The translations under genes were made by a program, and so were the position numbers. Positions 49,828 to 58,943 of a DNA stretch of 64,000 nucleotides are shown here, in pieces. The stretch is taken from contig JAZREA010000026.1 of NCBI GenBank assembly GCA_045660545.1, forward strand, positions 51,942 through 115,941. Direction: 5' to 3'. The notes beneath the pieces were generated by a model. The model ran no database searches. It saw nothing but the letters and a program-made list of their open reading frames with translations, and was not told the origin of the DNA. Within the stretch, counting starts at the first letter, position 1. Every line of letters starts with the position of its first letter. Source of the DNA: JAZREA01 sp045660545 (lineage in GTDB: Bacteria > Bacillota > Clostridia > Monoglobales > Firm-18).

Positions 49828-50472
49828 TTGTTTAAAAGACTAAGAGATGACGTTAACGCCGTTTTAGAGAGAGACCCTGCTGCACGTGGGTTTTGGGAGG
49901 TTTACTTTCTCTATTCAGGCGTTAAGGCAATCAGATATTACAGAATAGCGCACTGGCTTTTTAACAAGAAACACTATTTCCTGGCTCGTTTTTTGTCCCA
50001 GCGTGCGCGTAAAATTACAGGTATAGAAATACACCCCGGCGCCGTAATTGGCAACGGAGTGTTCATTGACCATGGAATGGGTGTCGTAATTGGCGAAACT
50101 ACGGTTATCGGCGACAACTGTACGATTTATCAGGGTGTTACCCTTGGTGGTACAGGTAAAGATAAGGGCAAGAGACATCCGACAATTGGAAACAATGTTG
50201 TAATAGGCTCGGGAGCTAAGGTTTTGGGTCCGTTTAAAGTGGGGGACAATTCCAAGATAGCTGCCAACGCCGTTGTTTTGTCCGAGGTTCCTGAAAATTC
50301 GACGGTAGTAGGTGTACCCGGACGTGTAATTAAGAAGAACAACGTAAGAGTCGATAAAATCGTCGACCTTGACCAGGTTCATATTCCCGACCCGGTTTCT
50401 ATGGAGCTGTGTAAGTTGAATGTTAAGATTGATAAACTCGAAAAGGAGATTAAAGGCAATGAAAATTTATAA
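49828..50472 (+). CDS. cysE: Serine O-acetyltransferase
   Basis: A 214-residue left-handed beta-helix enzyme. N-terminal helices, then hexapeptide repeats GIEIHPGAVIGNGVFIDHG, GETTVIGDNCTIYQGVTLGGTG (residues about 80-110) with the catalytic His-Asp region. It makes O-acetylserine for cysteine synthesis. TTG 49828 is chosen as AGGTG lies six bases upstream and serves as the ribosome site; a GTG at 49819 overlaps that site. It overlaps cysS by 14 bases. Confidence 0.94.
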   Translation: MFKRLRDDVNAVLERDPAARGFWEVYFLYSGVKAIRYYRIAHWLFNKKHYFLARFLSQRARKITGIEIHPGAVIGNGVFIDHGMGVVIGETTVIGDNCTIYQGVTLGGTGKDKGKRHPTIGNNVVIGSGAKVLGPFKVGDNSKIAANAVVLSEVPENSTVVGVPGRVIKKNNVRVDKIVDLDQVHIPDPVSMELCKLNVKIDKLEKEIKGNENL

Positions 50473-51847
50473 TACGCTCAGCAGAAAGAAAGAAGAGCTT
50501 GTTCCCATAGTTCCCGGGGAAGTTAAAATGTATTCTTGCGGGCCGACAGTATATAATTACTTTCATATAGGTAATGCTCGTCCTTTTATAATTTTTGATA
50601 CAATGCGCAGGTATTTGGAGTACACAGGCTATAAAGTGACCTTTGTGCAGAACTTTACAGATATCGACGACAAGATGATTAATAGAGCCAACGAAGAAGG
50701 AATAACAGTAAAAGAGCTTGGCGAAAGGTTTATCAACGAGTATTTTGCCGATGCAGATGCGCTTGGCATTAAAAGGGCTTCGGTTCACCCTAAGGCGACT
50801 GAAAACATCGACTCTATTATAGACATAGTTAAAAAGCTTGAAGACAACGGCTACGCCTATAACGTAGACGGCGACGTTTACTTCTCTACCAAGAAGTTTA
50901 AAGAATACGGTAAGCTTTCTCATCAGCCTTTGGATGAGCTTGAAGTTGGCGCAAGAATCGATATTAACGAAAGCAAAAAAGACCCAATGGACTTTGCTCT
51001 TTGGAAGAAGCAAAAGCCTAAGGAGCCCGCGTGGGAAAGCCCGTGGGGAATGGGAAGGCCCGGCTGGCATATCGAGTGCTCTGCTATGGCAAATAAGTAC
51101 CTTGGACCTTCAATAGATATTCACAGCGGGGGTCAGGACCTTATTTTCCCTCACCATGAAAACGAAATTGCACAAAGTGAGTGTGCTAACTGTAAGCCGT
51201 TTGCGAAGTATTGGATGCATAATGGTTATATAAATGTTGATAACAAGAAGATGTCCAAATCTCTTGGCAATTTCTTTACCGTACGTGATGTATTAAAAGA
51301 ATTTGACGGCGAGGTTATCAGGTTCTTTATGCTCTCTGCTCATTACAGAAGTCCTATTAACTTTTCCAAGGATTTAATCGAGCAGGCAAAGACAGGACTT
51401 GAAAGAATGTACACCTGCCTTGATAACCTGGACTTTTTAAAGTCCAGTGCTTCGGATGGAGAAGAGTCTCCAAAGATTAAGGAAATTGCGTCAAACTGCA
51501 AAACTGCATTTTGCGAGGCAATGGATGACGACTTAAACACAGGCCTTGCGATAGCTGCTTTGTTTGATTTTGTAAGAGAAATCAATTCGGAAATTACTGC
51601 TGAATCTTCAAGTGTCAAAGACATAGAACTTTGCGTTAACACTTTGCGTGAGCTTGGTGGAGTTTTAGGTCTTTTGGCTAAGTCTAAGGAAGCTTTGGAT
51701 GACGAGATAGAGGCATTAATCGAAAAACGCCAGGAGGCAAGAAAAAGTAAGAATTTTGCATTAGCAGACGAAATCAGGGACACACTAAAAGCACAGGGCA
51801 TTGTGCTCGAGGACACACCAAACGGTGTTAAATGGAGAAGAGGATAG
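50459..51847 (+). CDS. cysS: Cysteinyl-tRNA synthetase
   Basis: A 463-residue class I synthetase. YSCGPTVYNYFHIGNARPF (zinc cysteine and HIGN, residues about 24-42), GGQDLIFPHHENEIAQSE with zinc ligands, and the KMSKS loop VDNKKMSKSLGNFF. It charges tRNA-Cys; its overlap with cysE ties it to cysteine supply. The ATG at 50459 lies within the cysE stop region. The frame open from 50420 is inside cysE. It overlaps the M48 gene by 16 bases. Confidence 0.97.
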   Translation: MKIYNTLSRKKEELVPIVPGEVKMYSCGPTVYNYFHIGNARPFIIFDTMRRYLEYTGYKVTFVQNFTDIDDKMINRANEEGITVKELGERFINEYFADADALGIKRASVHPKATENIDSIIDIVKKLEDNGYAYNVDGDVYFSTKKFKEYGKLSHQPLDELEVGARIDINESKKDPMDFALWKKQKPKEPAWESPWGMGRPGWHIECSAMANKYLGPSIDIHSGGQDLIFPHHENEIAQSECANCKPFAKYWMHNGYINVDNKKMSKSLGNFFTVRDVLKEFDGEVIRFFMLSAHYRSPINFSKDLIEQAKTGLERMYTCLDNLDFLKSSASDGEESPKIKEIASNCKTAFCEAMDDDLNTGLAIAALFDFVREINSEITAESSSVKDIELCVNTLRELGGVLGLLAKSKEALDDEIEALIEKRQEARKSKNFALADEIRDTLKAQGIVLEDTPNGVKWRRG

Positions 51848-52662
51848 TCCAGTTGCTTTTTAACCGTTATACCCTTGGCAAAGAGGAACTTAATATTTTA
51901 AGGAATAACAAAGAACTTTTGCTGTACACATTGTGTGCGGTTATAAACTTTTTGATTGTTTATTTAGTGTTAATTGGTTTTTTCCTTGACGTAGGCTTTG
52001 GAGTTGCGTACTATATTGCGTTTTTCTATTTCTTTGTGAGCTTTGTGGTTTCGCTGGCGGGGACTTTTTCCGCCTCGCGTTTAAATTCAGTAAGGCTTGG
52101 AGAAGAACAATTTCCCGAGGTCTATAAAATAGCCTGCTCCTATGCTAAAACGCTGGGGCTTAAAAGAGTTCCGTATATCTATGTTAAGCAAAACGGTGGA
52201 CTTATCAACGCATTTGCGTCGTACTTCTTTTTTAAAAATTATATTCTGATTAATTCAGACGTTTTTGATGTTGCGTATTTAAAGAATAAGGATAAAGATG
52301 CTTTGTCCTTTATACTTGCGCACGAGATGGCGCACATAGCGTTTTCTCACACAAAGATTTGGTACAACTTTGGTATTTTGTTTAGTAAATACATTCCGTT
52401 TTTGTCCTCTGCGCTTTTTAGAGCGAGGGAATATAGCTGCGACAATGTTGCTAAGTTTTTGTGCCCCGAGGGCAAACACGGTATATTTATATTGCTTTTA
52501 GGAAAGCACCTTTACAACAATATAGACATATCGGCGTATTTAAGACAGGCGAAGCAGACTCACGGCTTTTTTGAGTTTTTTGGCAATTTTAAATCGTCTC
52601 ACCCTGTACCCGTGAGGAGAATTTTAGCTCTTTACGGAATGGATAAGGAGAGAATCATATAA
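51832..52662 (+). CDS. M48 family membrane metallopeptidase
   Basis: A 276-residue protein. Two N-terminal membrane segments (about LYTLCAVINFLIVYLVLIGF and YIAFFYFFVSFVVSLAGTF), then the zinc motif LAHEMAHIAFSH (residues about 163-174) and the third-ligand AREYSCDNVA, which together mark HtpX-type membrane proteases. It probably degrades damaged membrane proteins. It lies between cysS and mrnC, where other Firmicutes usually have no gene, and overlaps cysS by 16 bases. Confidence 0.88.
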   Translation: MEKRIVQLLFNRYTLGKEELNILRNNKELLLYTLCAVINFLIVYLVLIGFFLDVGFGVAYYIAFFYFFVSFVVSLAGTFSASRLNSVRLGEEQFPEVYKIACSYAKTLGLKRVPYIYVKQNGGLINAFASYFFFKNYILINSDVFDVAYLKNKDKDALSFILAHEMAHIAFSHTKIWYNFGILFSKYIPFLSSALFRAREYSCDNVAKFLCPEGKHGIFILLLGKHLYNNIDISAYLRQAKQTHGFFEFFGNFKSSHPVPVRRILALYGMDKERII

Positions 52663-52675
52663 AAGAGGTGTTATT

Positions 52676-53047
52676 TTGACAGACCCTAAACAGTACTCGC
52701 CGCTTGTACTTGCCTATTTGGGTGACGCAGTTTATGAGCTTTATGTCAGGAATAAATTAATAGGCGTTGCGAATATGCAGGTGGACAAGCTACATAAATC
52801 AGCTATTCAGATAGTTAAGGCAGAAGCACAAAGCGAAGCTTTTAGGAAGATAGAAGATGTGCTTACAGAGGAGGAGCTTGCGGTTTATAAACGTGGCAGA
52901 AATACAAAGTCTGCTGTCCCAAAGCACGCTTCTGTTTCGGAGTACAGAACTGCCACAGGCTTAGAGGCCCTTGTCGGATACATATATTTGACAGGCGACA
53001 GCGCTCGTCTCGATTATATTATGAATCTGATATTGGGTGATATATAA
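52676..53047 (+). CDS. mrnC: Mini-ribonuclease III
   Basis: A 123-residue catalytic-only RNase III: PLVLAYLGDAVYELYVR (residues about 9-25) and the second acidic motif ATGLEALVGYIYLTGD. No dsRNA-binding domain. It matures 23S rRNA ends in Firmicutes. TTG start with AGAGGTG upstream. The next gene starts at the following base. Confidence 0.95.
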   Translation: MTDPKQYSPLVLAYLGDAVYELYVRNKLIGVANMQVDKLHKSAIQIVKAEAQSEAFRKIEDVLTEEELAVYKRGRNTKSAVPKHASVSEYRTATGLEALVGYIYLTGDSARLDYIMNLILGDI

Positions 53048-53893
53048 TTGAATAAATCCTTTAAAAGTGTTGTTAATTATTTGCTTATAACTCTTGGCAC
53101 AGCGCTTTCGGGCTTTTCGGTTAGCTGCTTTTTGGCACCGAACAGAATCATTTCCGGCGGCGTTTCGGGAACATCAATTTTAATTTGTAACTTTGTTCCT
53201 CTGACAATTGGCGTTGTCTCACTGCTTATTAATGTACCAATCTTTGTGTTTGGTGTTATAAAGCTTGGCAAGTCAATAGGTGTTGCAACTGTGTACGGTA
53301 CAGTTATGCTCTCGGTTTTTATAGATGTGTTTTCTTATGTAGGCACACTTACTGACGATATGTTTTTAGCCTCTGTTTTTGGTGGCGCAGTGAGTGGCGC
53401 GGGCTTTGGCTTGGTTCTTTACGTTGGTGCCACAACAGGAGGCGTCGATATTTTAGCTAAAATTATTAAAAGCAAGCACAGACATCTTCGCCTTGGTAAA
53501 ATCATTTTGGCTGTTGACCTTATAATTATAGCCGCTTCGGTGATGCTCTTTAAGGATATAGAAGTAGGTCTTTATTCGGTTTTATCCTTTTTGGTTACCT
53601 CGTATGTAATAGACCTTTTGCTTGAAGGCTTCAATTTTGCAAAGCTTGCATTTGTTGTATCTGATTATTCTAAGGAGATAACCTTAGAAATTAATCACAA
53701 GCTCGATAGGGGCGTTACGCTTTTGCATGGCTGCGGGGCATACACCGGCAGGGCAAAAGAGATAATAATGTGTACAATTAAAAATAAAGAAATTCCAAAA
53801 CTCAAAGACATAATTAAGGAATCTGATGAGGGCGCGTTTTTGTTAATCACAGATGCAAGAGAGGTTTTGGGTAAGGGCTTTTCACGATATTAG
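53048..53893 (+). CDS. YitT family membrane protein
   Basis: A 281-residue protein with about five hydrophobic segments (YLLITLGTALSGFSVSCF to DLIIIAASVMLF, DUF161) and a C-terminal soluble DUF2179 domain (about residues 205-281, LHGCGAYTGRAKEIIMC). GVSGTSILIC and GATTGGVDILAKII are family hallmarks. Function is not settled. TTG start; no space after mrnC. Confidence 0.9.
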   Translation: MNKSFKSVVNYLLITLGTALSGFSVSCFLAPNRIISGGVSGTSILICNFVPLTIGVVSLLINVPIFVFGVIKLGKSIGVATVYGTVMLSVFIDVFSYVGTLTDDMFLASVFGGAVSGAGFGLVLYVGATTGGVDILAKIIKSKHRHLRLGKIILAVDLIIIAASVMLFKDIEVGLYSVLSFLVTSYVIDLLLEGFNFAKLAFVVSDYSKEITLEINHKLDRGVTLLHGCGAYTGRAKEIIMCTIKNKEIPKLKDIIKESDEGAFLLITDAREVLGKGFSRY

Positions 53894-53942
53894 TTATGAA
53901 ATATGATATAAACTAAAATATTACGAAAGGGGAAAGGCAAAA

Positions 53943-54800
53943 TTGCCGAAAAGTATGAATAACAGAGAATTACAAATTATTGCCTGCAAAATCAGACATC
54001 ACATCATTGATTCTACACACGCAGCAAAAGCAGGACATCCGGGAGGTTCGCTTTCGATGGCGGACATCATAACAGAGCTGTATTTTGAACAGATGAATGT
54101 CGACCCTAAAAATCCCTTGTGGGATAAAAGGGACAGGTTTGTTCTTTCAAAGGGCCACTGTTCTCCGGCACTATATGGAGCTTTGGCGGAGAAAGGCTTT
54201 TTCCCTGTGGCTGACTTGTTAACTTTTAGAAAGACCGGCAGTTACTTACAGGGTCACCCAAGCATGTGCGAGGTTCCTGGCGTAGACATGTCAACAGGCT
54301 CGCTTGGTCAGGGCTTGTCAGCAGCTAACGGTATGGCTGTTGCGGCTAAGATGAGCGGGGATACATATAGAGTTTACACAGTTTTAGGCGACGGCGAGAT
54401 AGAAGAGGGTCAGGTTTGGGAGGCGGCCATGTTTGCTGCTCATTATAAGCTTGATAATATCTGTGCCGTAGTAGACTGGAACGGCCTGCAAATAGACGGT
54501 AATATAACAGACGTTATGTCTTCGCTTCCGATTGACGAAAAGTTCGCGGCGTTTGGATGGAACGTTATATTGGTAGATGCTCACGACTTTGACTCACTGC
54601 GTGACGGCTTTGCAAAGGCTAAGGAGTGTAAGGGTAAGCCAACAGTTTTGATAGCTAAAAGTGTTAAGGGTAAGGGCGTTTCGTTTATGGAGAACAAGGC
54701 GTCTTGGCACGGTGTTGCTCCTAATGACGAAGAGCGTGCTTTGGCAATAGCAGAACTTGATAAGGCTATGGAGGAATTGGAGGTAAAGACTAATGGCTGA
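53943..54800 (+). CDS. Transketolase, N-terminal subunit
   Basis: A 285-residue protein matching the thiamine-diphosphate-binding half: DSTHAAKAGHPGGSLSMADI, LSKGHCSPALYGAL, LGDGEIEEGQVWEAAMF (GDG...N-type motif, residues about 148-164) and GVAPNDEE. Split transketolase is common in Clostridia. With the next gene it forms the enzyme of the non-oxidative pentose phosphate pathway. TTG start after GGGGAAAGG; ATG 53955 is a possible alternative. Overlap of eight bases with the C subunit. Confidence 0.95.
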   Translation: MPKSMNNRELQIIACKIRHHIIDSTHAAKAGHPGGSLSMADIITELYFEQMNVDPKNPLWDKRDRFVLSKGHCSPALYGALAEKGFFPVADLLTFRKTGSYLQGHPSMCEVPGVDMSTGSLGQGLSAANGMAVAAKMSGDTYRVYTVLGDGEIEEGQVWEAAMFAAHYKLDNICAVVDWNGLQIDGNITDVMSSLPIDEKFAAFGWNVILVDAHDFDSLRDGFAKAKECKGKPTVLIAKSVKGKGVSFMENKASWHGVAPNDEERALAIAELDKAMEELEVKTNG

Positions 54801-55728
54801 TAATATTGCAACAAGAGAAGCGTATGGTAAGGCGCTTGCGGAGTTTGGAGATACATACGATTTAGTTGTTATGGATGCTGACCTTTCGGGCTCTACAAAG
54901 ACTGCTGTTTTCGCTAAAAAGTTTCCCGATAAGTTTATAAACTGCGGTATCGCAGAGGGCAATATGATGTCAACTGCTGCGGGTATAGCTTCAACAGGCA
55001 AGACTGTTTTTGCTTCGAGCTTTGCTGTTTTCGCAACAGGACGTGCGTTTGAACAGATTAGAAACTCTATCGCATATCCGAAGCTTAATGTTAAAATAGC
55101 CGCTACCCACTCGGGCATTTCTGTCGGTGAGGACGGTGCTTCGCATCAGGCTGTTGTTGATATGTCTATAATGCGTTCTTTGCCGAATATGCTCGTTTTA
55201 AATCCTGCTGACGCGGTAGAGACAAAGTATGCCGTAAAGGCTGCTATCGAGCATGAAGGACCTGTGTATTTAAGACTTGGCAGACTTTCTGTTCCCGTAA
55301 TATTTGATGAGGATAATTATAAGTTCGAGCTCGGCAAGGGTAATATGATTACCGACGGAAGCGATGTAACTATCATGTCCACAGGCCTTATGACCGCAGA
55401 GTCTATTAAGGCTGTTGAGATTTTAAAGGAAAAGGGCGTAAGCGTAAGGCATATCAATATCCATACAATTAAGCCTATTGATAAAGATATAATCGTAAAG
55501 GCTGCGAAAGAAACAGGCCACATAGTAACTGTTGAGGAACACTCAGTTATAGGCGGTCTTGGCAGCGCAGTTGCGGAGGTGCTTTGCGAAGAATGTCCGT
55601 GCAAGCTTACAAGAATCGGTATGCAAGACGTCTTTGGTCAGTCTGGTAAGCCGTACGAGCTTTTAGACCTTTACGGACTAACCGATAAACATATCGCAGA
55701 TAAGGTTTTGGAAGTTTTAGGTAAATAA
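54793..55728 (+). CDS. Transketolase, C-terminal subunit
   Basis: A 311-residue protein with the pyrimidine-binding half: NCGIAEGNMMSTAAGIA (residues about 49-65), THSGISVGEDGASHQAV, LRLGR and the C-terminal DVFGQSGKPYELLDLYGL. It pairs with the N subunit encoded upstream (stop-start overlap ATGGCTGA). A terminator closes the unit at 55741. Confidence 0.95.
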   Translation: MADNIATREAYGKALAEFGDTYDLVVMDADLSGSTKTAVFAKKFPDKFINCGIAEGNMMSTAAGIASTGKTVFASSFAVFATGRAFEQIRNSIAYPKLNVKIAATHSGISVGEDGASHQAVVDMSIMRSLPNMLVLNPADAVETKYAVKAAIEHEGPVYLRLGRLSVPVIFDEDNYKFELGKGNMITDGSDVTIMSTGLMTAESIKAVEILKEKGVSVRHINIHTIKPIDKDIIVKAAKETGHIVTVEEHSVIGGLGSAVAEVLCEECPCKLTRIGMQDVFGQSGKPYELLDLYGLTDKHIADKVLEVLGK

Positions 55729-55740
55729 TTTTATTAAAAT

Positions 55741-55766
55741 ACGCTCCGTTTTATCGGAGCGTGTTT
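55741..55766 (+). terminator. Terminator after transketolase
   Basis: ACGCTCCG and CGGAGCGT pair around TTTTAT, followed by GTTTT. Confidence 0.9.
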
Positions 55767-55780
55767 TGGGTAGGTGTATT

Positions 55781-56380
55781 ATGCAAAATTATCATCTTTT
55801 GCTTGAAAAGGAAATAGATAATATCAGAATAAGTGGAGCAAGACCTTCGCTTTTACTCCACGCCTGTTGCGCGCCATGTTCCAGCTATGTGCTTGAATAC
55901 TTACACGACTTTTTTGATATTACATTATTCTTTTATAATCCCAACATATCTCCACTTTCGGAGTACGATTTTCGTGCGCAGGAGCTTGAAAGGCTGCCGA
56001 CGCTACTTGGTGTAGATGGGGTCAAAACCGTTGTAGTGCCATATAATAGCGAGCCTTTTTGCAAAATTTCTGCAGGTATGGAGTCGTTAGCGGAGGGAGG
56101 GGCACGTTGCTTTTCGTGTTATCGGCTCCGACTTGAAGAGTCTGCTTTGTACGCAAAAGAGTACGGTTTTGACTATTTTACGACTACGCTTACAATCAGC
56201 CCGCATAAAAACGCCGAGGTTATAAATAAAATCGGTTTAGAACTTGCTGATAAATATTCGATAAAATATCTTTTGTCCGACTTTAAAAAGAATAACGGAT
56301 ATAAGCGCTCGTGCGAGCTTTCACGTCTTTATAATCTTTACAGACAAGACTACTGCGGGTGCGAATTTTCAAAAAGATAA
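55781..56380 (+). CDS. queH: Epoxyqueuosine reductase QueH
   Basis: A 199-residue protein with the QueH cysteine signature: LLHACCAPCSSYVLE (residues about 24-38), GARCFSCYRLRLEE, and DYCGCEFS at the C-terminus, which bind an iron-sulfur cluster and a second metal. It reduces epoxyqueuosine to queuosine in tRNA, replacing QueG. ATG 55781 is preferred because TAGGTG lies just upstream; the frame opens at 55766. Convergent with mglC. Confidence 0.93.
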   Translation: MQNYHLLLEKEIDNIRISGARPSLLLHACCAPCSSYVLEYLHDFFDITLFFYNPNISPLSEYDFRAQELERLPTLLGVDGVKTVVVPYNSEPFCKISAGMESLAEGGARCFSCYRLRLEESALYAKEYGFDYFTTTLTISPHKNAEVINKIGLELADKYSIKYLLSDFKKNNGYKRSCELSRLYNLYRQDYCGCEFSKR

Positions 56381-56409
56381 AGGGAGGGGTAACCCTCCCT
56401 TTATCTTTT
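56373..56409. terminator. Bidirectional terminator between queH and mglC
   Basis: AAAGATAAAGGGAGGG pairs with CCCTCCCTTTATCTTT around GTAA, giving a long stem. The stop codons of both convergent genes lie within it. Confidence 0.95.
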
Positions 56410-57414
56410 ATCAATATATTTTCTGACGTCTATCGAAACTGCTAAAATAATTATTAGCCCTTTTATAATATACTGCCAGTATGGGCTGATTCCGACATAA
56501 TTTAGCCCGTAGTTTATAAATTGCAAAATTATAGTGCCAAGTAATACACCGGGTATAGACCCGATACCGCCCGAGAACGAAACGCCGCCTACAACACATG
56601 CGGAAATCGCGTCAAGCTCGTAGTTTATGCCTGTTCCGCTGGTGGTAGACCCTATTCGCCCGGCCTCTAAAAATCCTGCCGTGCCGTAGAGTATGCCCGA
56701 TATAATAAATATTATCATAATGTTCTTTACAAGGTTAATTCCCGAAACCGAGGCTGCTTCGGGGTTGCCGCCTATTGCGAACATGTTTTTTCCAAGCACC
56801 GTCTTTGTCCATATAAACCACATAATTACCGAAACAATTATCAGGTACAAAATAAGGTACGGTATCTCAAAACTTCCGATAGATATAGAGCCGTTAACGA
56901 AGTTGATGTACCTCTCGTCGAGGTTTGCTATCGGCTGCGCCCCAAGAGGAGGCCTGTCGATATAAATACACGAAATTCCGTACGCAATTAGCTGTGTGCC
57001 AAGTGATATTATAAATGCGTGTAGCTTTAACTTTGCCACGCCAAATCCGTTAATAGCTCCAAAAATTCCGCCAATAATAATTGCAATCAAAAAAGGAAGA
57101 ATAAGAGGAAGCTGGGGCAAGTTCGGGTACATACGTGCGCTGTAAGTTACCGATTGTAACAAAGACGCCGATATAATCGCCGTAAGGCCGAGTATTCTGC
57201 CTGCTGAAAGGTCTGTCCCTTGTAAAACGATTAATCCCGCCACACCAAGCGCCAGTATCCCTCTTGTAGATGCCTGGCTTAGTATGTTGGTGATGTTTTT
57301 TGTTGATACAAAGCTTGGTTCACTAATAATAACAGATAAAATCATAATCCCAAGCACTATATATAAAGAATAGTTAATTAAGAAGTTACTTATATTATAT
57401 TTGTCTTTACCCAT
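56401..57414 (-). CDS. mglC: Galactose/methyl galactoside ABC transporter permease MglC
   Basis: A 337-residue membrane protein with about ten hydrophobic segments of the ribose/galactose permease family: GVAGLIVLQGTDLSAGRILGL, GIFGAINGFGVAKLKLHAFI, GGNPEAASVSGINL (residues about 225-238) and GGVSFSGGIGSIPG. It forms the channel of the sugar importer with MglA and MglB. The ATG at 57414 is chosen for the GGGTGA upstream and to avoid overlap with mglA; the frame opens at 57435. Confidence 0.9.
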   Translation of the reverse strand: MGKDKYNISNFLINYSLYIVLGIMILSVIISEPSFVSTKNITNILSQASTRGILALGVAGLIVLQGTDLSAGRILGLTAIISASLLQSVTYSARMYPNLPQLPLILPFLIAIIIGGIFGAINGFGVAKLKLHAFIISLGTQLIAYGISCIYIDRPPLGAQPIANLDERYINFVNGSISIGSFEIPYLILYLIIVSVIMWFIWTKTVLGKNMFAIGGNPEAASVSGINLVKNIMIIFIISGILYGTAGFLEAGRIGSTTSGTGINYELDAISACVVGGVSFSGGIGSIPGVLLGTIILQFINYGLNYVGISPYWQYIIKGLIIILAVSIDVRKYIDKR

Positions 57415-57427
57415 ATTTTCACCCAAA

Positions 57428-58921
57428 TTACACATATTTTGAAGCGAGCTTTAATATCTTTTCCTGTGTCAGCTCGCTGTTGTTGTCTAAAATACCTGCA
57501 AGCCTGTAGTTAGACATAACCATTATCTTGTCACAAATACCTAAAAGTTCAGGCATCTCAGAAGATATTACTATAATCCCCTTGCCGTTGGCTGCAAGCT
57601 CTGTAATCAGCTGGTATATTTCGTATTTTGCGCCTACGTCGATTCCTCTTGTAGGCTCGTCAAGCAGTAGAATTTCGGGCTTGGTAAGAAGCCACCTGCC
57701 TAAAATTACCTTTTGCTGGTTACCGCCCGACAGCGTTTTGATTTTAGATTTTGTACTTGATGTTTTGATTTTCAGCTTTTCGATAGTTTCTTCGGTAACT
57801 TGCCGCAGTAGCGAGTTGTCTACATAGAATGTTCTGTTGTAGTCTTTAATACTTGAAATTGTAGTGTTAGACTCGATGCTGAGGGAGGGGAAGATGCCGT
57901 TGTAACGTCGCTCTTCCGTAAGGAGGGCAAATTTGTTTTTCTTTGCCCTCCCCGGTGTGTCGTTTACAACGACTGTTCCGTGTACCGAAACAGTGCCGCC
58001 GTCCACTTTTCTAAGCCCGAATAACGCCTCTAAAAGCTCCGTCCTTCCCGAACTAACAAGCCCGGCAATCCCTAATATTTCGCCTTTTTTCAGGCTGAAG
58101 GTTATGTCTTGAAGCCTTGGAGGATATTTGGTTGAGAGATTTTTAACCTCTAATATTACGTCAGACGGCTTGTTCGTCTTTTTAGGGAACCTTTCGTTTA
58201 GCTCTCTTCCAACCATAAGATTGATTATCTTATCTGTCGTTAATTCATCAGAGCTGTGAGATGCCACAGTTTTGCCGTCGCGCATTATTGTTACGGCGTC
58301 GGAAATTTCTAATATTTCAGCCATTTTGTGCGAAATATATATTATCCCGCAACCCTCTTTTTTTAAGTTTTTAAGGATTGAAAACAGATGTTCTACCTCG
58401 CGGTCGTTAAGGGAGGAGGTAGGTTCGTCCATTACCAGCACTTTTGCGTTATAGGATACAGCCTTGGCGATTTCTACCATCTGCCTTTGTGATACAGATA
58501 ATGTTCCTATTTTTACGTCAGGACTTATATCGATATTTAACCTTTCAAATATCTTTATTGTTTCATCGTACATTTTTTTGTAAGAAACTACACCAAATTT
58601 AGAGTGAAACTTACCAAGCCATATGTTTTCCAAAACAGTCTGCTGCAATACCTGGTTAAGCTCCTGGTGAACCATCGCAACCCCGTTTTCAAGCGCCTGC
58701 TTAGGGCTTGTAAAGTTAACTTCCTTGCCATCTAGCTTTACTACACCGCTGTCTTCAAGGTATACGCCGAAAAGACACTTCATAAGAGTAGATTTTCCTG
58801 CGCCGTTTTCGCCCATTAAGGCGTGTATCGAGCCTTTTTCGACGTTTAATGTTACGTTGTCAAGGGCTAAGGTGCTCCCAAATCTTTTGCACATATTTTG
58901 CATACTCAATAAATATTCCAT
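57428..58921 (-). CDS. mglA: Galactose-type sugar ABC transporter ATPase MglA
   Basis: A 497-residue protein with two fused ABC domains. First: Walker A GENGAGKSTLMKCLFG (residues about 36-51), signature LSVSQRQMVEIAKAV and Walker B VLVMDEPTSSL. Second: degenerate P-loop GLVSSGRTELLEALFG, LSGGNQQKVILGRWL and LLLDEPTRGIDVGAKYE. The tandem design is that of carbohydrate uptake (CUT2) importers. Twenty-two bases follow mglB. Confidence 0.93.
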   Translation of the reverse strand: MEYLLSMQNMCKRFGSTLALDNVTLNVEKGSIHALMGENGAGKSTLMKCLFGVYLEDSGVVKLDGKEVNFTSPKQALENGVAMVHQELNQVLQQTVLENIWLGKFHSKFGVVSYKKMYDETIKIFERLNIDISPDVKIGTLSVSQRQMVEIAKAVSYNAKVLVMDEPTSSLNDREVEHLFSILKNLKKEGCGIIYISHKMAEILEISDAVTIMRDGKTVASHSSDELTTDKIINLMVGRELNERFPKKTNKPSDVILEVKNLSTKYPPRLQDITFSLKKGEILGIAGLVSSGRTELLEALFGLRKVDGGTVSVHGTVVVNDTPGRAKKNKFALLTEERRYNGIFPSLSIESNTTISSIKDYNRTFYVDNSLLRQVTEETIEKLKIKTSSTKSKIKTLSGGNQQKVILGRWLLTKPEILLLDEPTRGIDVGAKYEIYQLITELAANGKGIIVISSEMPELLGICDKIMVMSNYRLAGILDNNSELTQEKILKLASKYV

Positions 58922-58943
58922 TTACCTATCAAAGCCTTTCGGA

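Noticed and set aside
44727..50458. T-box leaders for leuS or cysS
   Set aside because: Only 15 bases precede leuS and cysS overlaps cysE; no room for a T-box.
50450..51070. 206-residue minus-strand frame inside cysS
   Set aside because: Antisense to conserved synthetase motifs; no ribosome site.
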